NCBI RefSeq assembly: GCF_020382885.2
Contig: NC_058508.1
Span: forward strand, 6,998,055 to 7,062,054
DNA: 64,000 nucleotides
DNA from: Scatophagus argus
Taxonomy: Eukaryota > Chordata > Actinopteri > Scatophagidae
Direction of reading: 5' to 3'
A model generated the notes under the pieces. It was not told the origin of the DNA and made no database searches. It worked only from the letters and a program-made list of their open reading frames with translations. The position numbers and the translations under genes are program-made. Below are positions 54,999 to 64,000 of this stretch, in pieces. The first letter of the stretch is position 1, and each line of letters opens with the position of its first letter.

Positions 54999-55550
54999 AG
55001 GAACAGTTCACCCAAAAATGAAAATCTTATCGTATCTCCTCACCCCATGGCAAATGAAAGTCGGGTGAAGTTTCTTAGTTCACAAAGCATTCCTGGAGAT
55101 TGACTGAAAAATGGCATTGCAGTATTCTGCTCCATACATCTCCTCTGGTATAATCCAAAAATCTCCAAAAGCCCCAAGACCCTGAACTGATCTGAAGATG
55201 ATGTTTAAACCGCAAGTACATGCATTCGAGCTTAAGCACCCACTTCAAACTGGGTGCGCACTAACACTTTAAAAAAGGTGTACATAACATTTTATAAATC
55301 AATTTGGGATCTCAGGGCTTCCTAAGGCGTGGATTTTTATCAATGTAAATCCAGTCCTGACCGGTTTCATTTGTTTAGGAGAATGCTGCAATGTTGTTTA
55401 GACTTTACACTGGTATGGGGCTGCGAAGATAATGAACTGAAAATGAATGTGAAAATAAGACAGACCAAACTTGGGCTTGCAACATCAAAAGCATCCAGAA
55501 AGGTGCTCCATATGCCGACACCCTCATCATCAAATTATTGCAATCTCTGA
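54999..55550 (+). mobile_element. non-autonomous interspersed repeat (CAGTTCACCCAAAAATGAAA type)
   Basis: It opens GGAACAGTTCACCCAAAAATG and continues with ATCTCCTCACCCCATGGCAAA and AAGTCGGGTGAAGTTTC, the well-known start of a very common teleost repeat. The rest (aaagcattcctggag, gctgcaatgttgtttagact) fits the same family. It lies in the tmem184b 5' intron and has no coding capacity. The right boundary is approximate. Confidence 0.7.
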
Positions 55551-56288
55551 GCACTGCCATCTCTCCAACTACGTCAGTGTCTTGATGTGGATTCCAGGAA
55601 GGCAATAATCTAATAATTCACAGTGAAAACTAATTTCACAATGACTCTCAAACCCCCATGCACTACCTAAATATAGGTTTGTGCTCAATGTGTTCATGGA
55701 TGACTCATGCTGGTTGCCAAAGCCTCAATCAGCTTACGGCAATGGACTAACTAGAGACAAATCAGCATGTCACATGCACAAAAGAATTATGTTAATCTAT
55801 TAGGCAAAGAAGCTGTGAGAAAATCAATTTTGGACAGCACATAAAATTCAACTACATTCCTGCATTGTTTTTAATAATAACATAATTCATGTTATTATTC
55901 ATGCATTTTAACATGATTACCATCACAAAAACTATTTAAGAACTCAATTTTAGTGTCAGAACAGATGTGATGCACATTATATTATAGCATAGTATACTGA
56001 TGTTAAGGGAGGGTCTTTCCATTTATCATAGTGTCTGTCTGATTTATATTGCCTAGCAATAAGATTCTACTTATTTACCACCTGTGATTAGATGAAGGTA
56101 AATCTGTCAAAACACGTAGTAATTTTAAAGATACATTCTATAAATGACATAAGAAATATAAAAATAGGAGAATTTGGGGTGAGGCCTGTGTTAATACAAG
56201 CACTGCCGACGATCACAGGCACCAGCTACAAAAACAAAGCTCAGTGCTTTCCAGTGAGCCACAGACGAGAGAGTGAGAGGCAACTCAC

Positions 56289-56450
56289 CAATCCTGCTGA
56301 CTGTACCCGTGGGTAGATTTCAAAACATGTATTGTACTTTGACTTCAATGAAAACCAGGAGTCTTTGTGACAGGCCATTCTAAGTCCGGATACTGGAGGA
56401 GCGGCCTGACAACATCTGGCCGCTGACGCTGTGTTCAGAGGCACTGAAGA
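56289..56450 (-). other. tmem184b: candidate alternative first coding exon of tmem184b
   Basis: On the gene strand an ATG at 56378 in strong context (AGAATGG) opens 30 codons (MACHKDSWFSLKSKY...). They run without a stop to a good donor, GGATTG|GTGAGT, at the boundary 56289/56288. The exon ends in phase 0 and the next tmem184b exon starts in phase 0 with ATG-AGT-CAG. Splicing would therefore add a 30-residue N-terminus, giving 447 aa. Upstream sequence to about 56450 is GC-richer, as expected for a start region. Confidence 0.4.
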
Positions 56451-56734
56451 CCACAGTACTACTTAGCAGTGACCACAACTATCACAAATACCACAAAGAG
56501 CGAGTTTTCTCAGGTTTCAGCCTAAAGTGACAATATGCATGAATATGAATATCGAGCTGCATTTTAAAGGGTGACATCATACTTAATGGAAATCCAGCCT
56601 GGTCAAAGTATCTACCTCAGTATTGCTGATTCTGATTACGTACTGAAATTGTCTACGAGTAAAGAAAAACACATTAAACTCTGTATGGTAGCCGTAATTC
56701 AGTGCTCGTTGCTCCATCCTGCTGCTTTACTTAC

Positions 56735-56860
56735 CTCCTCTGCAGTTGTTTGATCTGCGCTGGTTTGAATCAAAGCATCAATTTAGCTCATCGTCTCGAG
56801 TCGAGAGCAAACCCTTTGGAGTGAAAAAAGAAGTTAAGAGGCCGAGCGATAAAATTCAGA
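56735..56860 (-). other. tmem184b: candidate non-coding first exon of tmem184b
   Basis: A strong donor, GAGGAG|GTAAGT, at 56735/56734 ends a GC-richer stretch on the minus strand. Spliced to the acceptor at 54390 it would give translation from the ATG at 54389. The flanking 56930-57200 (repeated GCTAGC motifs, CpG-rich) probably holds the promoter. Confidence 0.4.
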
Positions 56861-57393
56861 CAGTCGGATAGGTTATAATCTTATCACTGCATCTTTGTTT
56901 GAACCCCGGAAGCTTGACTTTTTATAAAGGCAAGTGTCGGCAGCTGAGCTTTACACCGAGCGCTGCTAGCTAGCGTTAGCCAGCCTTCCTAGCCTGGCGC
57001 TAGCTTGGTATTGCTTCTCCTCGTAAAGTCGAAAAAAAGCAAAGATATCTTGCAAGCTTTTAAGAAACAACACATTCAGTTAAAATATTACTGCGTATAT
57101 GAAAAAAAGCGGTTTTACCTTGTCATTTCTTATCCAAAAGTGGTGAACTGGACACCGTTAGTTCATCCACATCGTCAGTTCCCTGTGGTGGCAACAACAG
57201 CAAAAACTCCGCTATCTGCGCATGCGTAGTCACGCTTTTCACTTGTCATGGTCATTTCCATTGACTATGATGTAACTTGATAAACATGGTGCAAAGATAC
57301 CGAAATGCATCTCAGAAACAACCACACCACCTTGCAAACTTAAGCCGTAACCAAAAGATCAACAAGAAACGCGTGTGAGCAACGTTATTCATT

Positions 57394-57399
57394 TTTATT
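57394..57399 (-). terminator. csnk1e: poly(A) signal of csnk1e
   Basis: AATAAA on the minus strand 1.86 kb after the csnk1e stop. The csnk1e 3' end lies only about 200-500 bp upstream of the tmem184b start region, head to tail on the same strand. Confidence 0.6.
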
Positions 57400-59258
57400 A
57401 CTTCATAAAATATACACAAATACTGTTGTAAATAAAGTGTTAAAGAACTGTACAAGATATCAGTACACAATACATAAAGTGAAATCCCCATCACCTCACC
57501 CTCATACGATTCCCAACCCTATAGTTACAAAACCACTGGGTCATTGTGGCCCTTAAAAAGGTAATTACACGTACAATACACTGCTATTTACACATCCCTG
57601 CAATTGCATCAGTTCTTTTCTTTTGAATGACATCATTTGGGTTGCTCGAGGTTAAAATCCAAAAGGTGATATCAAACTATAATTTTTGCAGAATGAATAT
57701 CAAAAGCTCCGTGTTTGATACAAGGTGGACAGAAGAACACAGGAACAAACAAACAAAAACAGCTGATGAACAAGATCCTTCTAATAAATTACAGGAAGAT
57801 GAAGCAGAAGTACGAATAAAGAACAAATCAGACAAATAATAATAAAAAAAAATAGTTGAACATAAATAGTAGAGATCTGAGAGACAAAATCCTTGAAAGT
57901 GACTCACTGCATACTCACACACTTTCACGCACACTGTTGAATGACCCAGCTGGCAATGTAACACTAGCCAATCCCACAATTTAGTACTTTAAATACCTAA
58001 AATTCTGGACCCAGCCCCTATTTATGTCAATAGTATGCATTTTTCTACTTTACACTTTAAAAACAACCACATTTTGGCTTTACATCAAAATAAAAAATAT
58101 TTACAGTGAAGTTAACATTAAAAAAAAGAAAAAAAAAATATCATTGGATGCCCCGCCCTCCCCATCTCTAACAGAGCCTGCCCACTCCCTAATGACTTCC
58201 ATTAACAAAATAATAAAAAAAGGTAACATTAAGAACTATCATAAAAATTGCAGCCACTATTTGTGAGCCAAATGGGCAGCTATGGTCAAATACATTGAGA
58301 ATTTCCTGAGGTGCTTTCCCTCAAGACTTTTGAGTGTGTCTTTGCAATGTCTATGGTCATTCTTCACCTTACCCACTCACATTAAATCCATAGAACACCA
58401 AGTCAAAACAGGCAAAATAAGGGATTTTTGGTGGAGGTTTGTGGAAGAGAGTAAATAATCACAATAGGGATGACAGGCAAGCAAGAATCAAATGCTACTT
58501 TACCAAAAACATTACTCTACAACAGCTAAAACATCACTTGCTTATCCCTTTCAAAGTTACCTTTCTTTATGTCCAGCACCATCTTTCCTACCTCTCCCCA
58601 ATTTCATCTTTCAGCCGTTATTTCTCTTTTAAAAAAAAAAAAGAAAAAGAAAACCCATAACAAAGACGCAATACTCAATGAAAATGGTTTTGTGGTGTTA
58701 AAAAAAATGAAGAATTTATATCTTTACTAAGCCTACATCAGTCACAAAGTTGACCTTGGACAAGAAACATGCGTGTGTCCCCAAAACTTTTTCGCTTCTT
58801 TGATGCCAACAGGTCTTCACATTTTTCAGACAGAAGGTACTGAGGGAATGTTTTGAGGAGTGGGGCAGGTATGAGCGACCACTGAGTAAAAATGGTGTGT
58901 GACTGTCATTTATTTGCTTTTGTATTGTGGTGGTCCACAGTTCAGCAAATAGGGCTCATGAAAGAGTGCATGTTGGATAATTTCATGTGCTCCCATAGAT
59001 CCTTTAAAGATTCACTGTCCATTTCCAAAAATCCATGTGTCCATTGACAATCATCTTTTTAATAAGACAAGGGAAAAACAAAGGGGAAATGATCTGGAGC
59101 GATGAATATACTTTGCGGCCCTGCAACAACAAATGGAGCAGTGTCATTAGAGAAGTCAATGTATTGATAAGTTGTGTATTTCCACAGTCAGCATTGGAAT
59201 AAACAAGTGAAATCAGGCCTCACCTGTCAGTTCCACTCGCATGCTTAGCCAAGGAATT
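57400..59258 (-). other. csnk1e: csnk1e 3' untranslated region
   Basis: Long A/T-rich minus-strand trailer after the TAG, with several A-runs (58120-58140, 58630-58650 on the plus strand). No coding potential or repeat family recognised. Confidence 0.6.
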
Positions 59259-62200
59259 CTACTTCCCCATGTGCTCAAATGGCACACTGACCTGCAAAAG
59301 AAACAGAATTAAGACTTAAAAGGAGGACTTTGCAGTCTAGCTGCTTCTATCTCAAACATATACACGAGGCAAAATTATTGCATCATGCTGAACCAGATCC
59401 ATGTCTTATTATCCCATGTCTGAATGCAAGCATCACATCAGATGCTTGCAGTCCACAATGAATGCGTTAAATGAACAGTTCTATCACATCATGTAACAAG
59501 CATGTACCGTATGTATCATGTATCAGTTGTGTGCTGGAGATCAGAATGGATACATAACTGTTCAAGCAAAAGAGTGAGTTTGCTAAGACAGCCTATCTTC
59601 CAGCATTTCTATTTTTTTTTTATAACACCAAATGCACAATTTATATTGTGATATTTATATGTTTCATTACGAGAGATGACGCACAATATAGACCTGCCAA
59701 TTTAACTGATGACAGAGGCCATCTGCGCATTGCTAGTGTGTTTAACTTTCAGTTTCTATTAGGACATGCGTTAGATGCAATATCACACAGGTCCTTACAT
59801 ACCAGTTTCAGGGACGCATTATATGATGACATGGACTGTTATCCAATAACAACTTGGTTTTTACAACAACACAGATTGTTTTCAAAAGAGAGCTTAAATA
59901 CATGACGTTGACTACTAGGTTACTCAAAAAAAAATTAAAAAAACAAAACTCGGATCCTTGCCTAAAGGCTTGAGGAGCAGTGATTTATTCAACTATTTTT
60001 GGATGTCCTGCTGTATTTAAACATTGAACTAGTGGATCATTCATTAACTTCAACAAAAGCTATTTTCATTGATTAATGTTTTTTAACCATTAAAATATAG
60101 CGTGTATCACATAGACAGCCAAAGGAGCTGTGAGCGTTTTCCCACCTGTGATGTGGAAATTCTGGATTGGTCGTGACGGGCTGTGAGGTCAGAGGACGAT
60201 ACGTTGGCAGGAGCCCCACGGTGGAGGCGCATGCTCACTTTCCTCTCCCTCTCCGCACGAGAAATTGCACGAGGCGACGTGTTCCCTGAAATTGTGTATG
60301 AAATGAACCCCATTTAATGCAGATATTCAAAAAAGAACATATTGCATAGTATCATTCTGTTATCAAAGGACAGATAGCAGAAGTTTTCTACGTTTTTAGA
60401 AGTTTTTTTTTTGCAGTATACTCACCAGACTGCTGGACCCGTGAGGCAGGGTTAGAGATAGCCTGCTCTGGCCCGTTCCTGACTCTGTTGCCAGCTCCAG
60501 GGTTGGGACCTTGGGGGAGGCCGCGTGATGCAGAACCCCGTGGGGCTCCACCGATCCGCTCATCCCTCTCATCTCCTGTCCTCCTCTCCCGATCCCCATC
60601 CTCAGCTGTTCTACCAGCACCCTGATAGAGGAGATCATCACATTAAATCTTTCCTTTAACAAAAGCAACTTTAAATTAGCTGTTTGGAAGTCAAATTTTT
60701 GACAACTGTGATGGCAGAGTTAAGTGGCTACAAGGGATCAAGACAAAGATTACTACATACACTTACAAATTTGAGCATGTTCCAATCAAAGACATAATCA
60801 TAGGAGAAACCCTGTCGATGGAAAAGATTCCTGAAGAGCTGTCGTAGGTAAGAGTAGTCAGGCTTGTCATCAAAACGGAGTGAACGGCAAAAATTCAGGT
60901 ATGTGGAGAACTCAGCTGTAGGAGAATAACAAGCAAAACAGTAATAAGGGAAAATGGATGCAAAAAAAAAACCCAAGCCAAAAAAACCAAAAAAACATTT
61001 GCATTGTCAGTGTTCATTACAGAGAGAAAAAAAAACTTAGTACTGCAGCTGCATATAATTTCCGAACTCAAGGTATGCTGCTGCCTAAATACACAGAGGC
61101 ACTGCAGATACAGTACTTACAAGGATATCCTTTGCAAAGAACCTCAATGGGTGTGGACATTTTCTTCTCACTGATTCTTTCATACTTCTGTCTCTTGGTA
61201 GCGGCCTTGAGGCCCTGCCAGGGAAGGGAGCCCAGGTTGAAGTACATGAGAACATAGCCAAGAGACTCCAGGTCATCACGCCTGGACTGCTCTGTGGACA
61301 GAAAGGATGAGATGGCATACAAGAATGAAAAAACTGAGGGATGTCCCCTTACTTCTATGACAAACAGGCACTCACCAAGGACTTACTTAAAATTCTGAAA
61401 TAAAGTTTTTTCTTCAACAACCTGTGAGCAGACACAGCTCATAGTATCCTGTCATCAGCACAAATAATAGTTAGACAATAGTCCAAAAAAAATAATAATA
61501 ATAGTCAAATAATCATCAGACAAAACTTGAAAGTTTTGTTTATTCAAAGAAACTTAATGCTTATTTACTGTCACTGTCGATCAAGTTCCACAATCAATAC
61601 ATAACTAAAAAAAAACACCCACTCAATTAAATAATTTTAACTGCTGAGAAAGCCAAGATAATACAGAAGAAATATCCTGTCCTATCATTCCCATGTAAAA
61701 TGTGTCCAGCCAGCTGATATCTAAAAAACAAAAGTCAATATCTAACCAAAATACAGAGATAAATAACTTGCTTGGGCTGCAACTGTTTAGCCACACTGCA
61801 GTGCGGTGGGGCATGTGTTTAAATGACCAGGCATATAAAAATGTTCCACAGAATGTCTTAGCATTACAGCATTACACTGAAATGACAACACCACAACAGG
61901 GCCGTTTTCCATCCCAGATGGCATTTCCTTCTTTTTCCTCAATCATGAACTGCTTGCCTTCACATCCCCTGTATGAACTGATGGGGTGTGTGTAAACAAA
62001 AACTCAATGCAGAGAGGAAGCACATCAAAAATCAAAAAGTGGGAGGACCAGAGGGGATCAGAGCGACACTGAGAACAAATCATTCCTAGAATGTCGAGCT
62101 AGAATTGACAGCTTCCTGGCTGAAAAAAAGTTAAGCGCCAGTTAGAACTCCAGATTTAAAAACCACTAAAATATTCAAAAGGATACTGTTTTGTTCCGAC

Positions 62201-63236
62201 ACAGACACTAACAGATAGTAAAAGGGATTGTAACTAATAAAAAACAGACTTTAAAGACAACTGTTGAAGGGAAAATCTAACATGTAGTATAGTACATTAC
62301 ACCTACAGGCTAGGGAAGAATGTCATATAGAGGGCAATATCATCATAAGTCAGTTCTCATTAATCACATTTAACAAGCTGCTTAGAGGTTAGGTAAATTC
62401 AGTATGTTCTTTGCATGTTATTTCAGTATCAGGAAAAGAGGCAAGATTGGCCTGATGCATAATAAATTCCCCGGACCAAACTGAATGCATTGCATTTGTC
62501 TGAACTTAGTCAGGATTATCCACATTTTAGACTTCAACCTCTCTGCCATTGCAGTACTACATAGAATATAAACTAACATGGTTAAGTACAACTTAATTAG
62601 GGGCTTTCTAGAAAGTATCATCATCATCATGCAGAGCTGTAACAGAACTGTCTAGCAAAATGTGTGCAAATAAAAGGATCAAGAATCAGCAGCAGTTTTA
62701 TGAGGCTCTAATCCCATAATGTGTGTAACAAGTAACTAATCTGGTCGAATCGTGTTTGTGCACATGTTCTAAGTGGGCCTTACCGATTCCAAGGTGCGTG
62801 TTGATGGATGCATAGCGTGCCGTGCCAGTCAGGTTCTTGTTCTCCCTGTAAGGGATGTGCTGGTGTGTGCGGGCATCACGGTACTTTTTGGCCAGGCCAA
62901 AGTCAATGATGTACACCAAGTTGCCCTTCTTGCCAAGCCCCATTAAAAAGTTGTCAGGCTTGACATCCCGATGGATGAAATTCTTGGAGTGGATGTACTC
63001 AATGCGACTTATCTAAAGAAGATATGTGAGACAATGAGTGAAGAAACTCTCAGGTCCTGCAGCTCCAAACGTAAAATACTTTGGTACACAGACAAGATAC
63101 ACTAGGTGTCATTCATGGCCACAACAACAGGATTGCACTTTTCTCATGTTGTTTTCATGTAAACCTTTAGTCACTGAGAAGTAGTAGGTGCACTCAATAC
63201 ATCAATATCTTGACCAGACAAAGAGGAGGACAAAAA

Positions 63237-63273
<37 letters not shown>

Positions 63274-63885
63274 TATATGAACACTGGACATGGGAAGGTG
63301 ACAACCCCAGGCTACAACTGGAGAAGCAAGCATCCATGTAGAGGACTGACACAGCAGATCAGCTGCAGTTAGGATAAAAGTTGAGATGAGCTGTGCTTGA
63401 GAGAACAATGTATGAAGTGAAATATCTAGGTCAGTACAGTCAAAGCAGAGGCCAGAATTAATTACAAAGTACACTGGATGCACAAGAGTAGTGGAGACCA
63501 AAACATCTACGATCTTTAGAGAAGCCTGAGGGGACTCGTGCAATGTTTATATATAGAACGTGCACCAACAAATGAAAGTCAAGTAGGTCATGCACATGAC
63601 CTAGTGGGATCATAAATATTAGGTCTCAGTATTCTGCTAGTAAACAAAATGGTTTCAGCCAGAGGGATCTTTGAGGATACAGTGAAACTGTCCTAATTCT
63701 AATGTCCCTGACTTATCATGACATTTTGTGTCATACCATCTGGTCAGCCAAAAGCAGGACAGTCTTCAAGCTGAACTTCCGGGAGCAAAAGTTGAAAAGG
63801 TCCTCCAGACTGGGACCAAGCAGCTCCATTACCATCACGTTGTAGTCTCCTTCTGCACCACACCACTTTATCGATGGAATACCCA
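59259..63885 (-). CDS. csnk1e: CSNK1E, casein kinase 1 epsilon (5' end outside the window)
   Basis: Seven exons: 63737-63885, 62784-63012, 61121-61291, 60767-60915, 60426-60621, 60146-60285, 59259-59291. They encode the last 354 residues; the missing part corresponds to about 62 residues (glycine loop and catalytic lysine), upstream beyond 64000. Visible are the hinge region [14 protein letters not shown], the catalytic loop [13 protein letters not shown] ([12 protein letters not shown]), the CK1-specific SIN replacing APE ([12 protein letters not shown]), and the autoinhibitory tail ([26 protein letters not shown]). [16 protein letters not shown] and the C-terminus VPFEHMGK favour epsilon over delta. 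It is a Ser/Thr kinase of the clock (PER phosphorylation) and Wnt (Dishevelled) pathways. Phases close exactly; the TAG is at 59259-59261. The terminal exon holds only eleven codons. Confidence 0.96.
61292..62783 (-). other. csnk1e: csnk1e intron
   Basis: A 1.49-kb intron within the kinase-domain coding region. A/T-rich; no extra exon, RNA gene or repeat family seen. Confidence 0.6.
63238..63278. repeat. AT microsatellite
   Basis: About twenty AT units in the csnk1e intron between exons 63737-63885 and 62784-63012. Confidence 0.95.
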
Positions 63886-64000
63886 CTGGAACACATATAC
63901 ACACAGTCAGCAAGAAGTTTCTTCAACCCGCTTGGAAAATCAGTTTCTTCAAAATGCCTTAACTCATCTATGTTGGGTCACCTAATACAGACCACAACAG

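Noticed and set aside
60107-60145. Alternative csnk1e tail by reading past the donor at 60146
   Set aside because: The conserved last exon (VPFEHMGK) is present and in phase. No extra evidence supports the read-through tail.

Overview
This is vertebrate nuclear DNA, almost certainly from a ray-finned fish and probably a percomorph teleost. The genes are multi-exon with GT-AG introns that are mostly 80-2000 bp long. The encoded proteins are unmistakable vertebrate orthologues, and the interspersed repeats are of teleost types: a tRNA-like SINE with A and B boxes, an element opening with a cagttcacccaaaaatgaaaat-like stretch, and a TATGCCTCCGCC-ended element. The gene set matches genes of human 22q13.1 (SOX10, POLR2F, MICALL1, GGA1, DDX17, TMEM184B, CSNK1E), with the order rearranged and the intervening human genes absent.

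Layout, left to right: 1-6360 is non-coding sequence upstream of sox10, with a GA microsatellite, a candidate upstream promoter/exon and a TATA-like site. sox10 (+, 6621-9968, three coding exons, 498 aa) follows, with a long 3'UTR to about 12.0 kb. polr2f (-, 15099-16732, five exons, 127 aa) and micall1 (-, 17638-23478, fifteen exons, 797 aa) lie on the other strand. micall1 and gga1 (+, 24765-31502, seventeen exons, 656 aa) are head to head. gga1 and ddx17 (-, 33720-41584, thirteen exons, 639 aa) are tail to tail, with poly(A) signals about 110 bp apart. tmem184b (-, eight coding exons, 45433-54389, 417 aa, with two candidate 5' exons out to about 56.86 kb) and the 3' seven exons of csnk1e (-, 59259-63885, N-terminal exons beyond the window) complete the window. 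All exon junctions were joined by hand; reading phase closes exactly in every gene.

The genes are not an operon or a pathway. They are a conserved-synteny block: a neural-crest transcription factor, an RNA polymerase subunit, two endosomal/Golgi trafficking proteins, a DEAD-box RNA helicase, a seven-pass membrane protein and a clock/Wnt kinase.

I found no new biological system. The most interesting signals are splicing-level. They are a phase-matched, apparently mutually exclusive exon pair in micall1; an in-frame 27-nt microexon in tmem184b with upstream TGC motifs; a cassette exon carrying an in-frame stop in the long ddx17 intron 11; a stop-free 165-bp intron 2 in sox10; and a candidate alternative first coding exon of tmem184b. 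All are predictions from sequence only.
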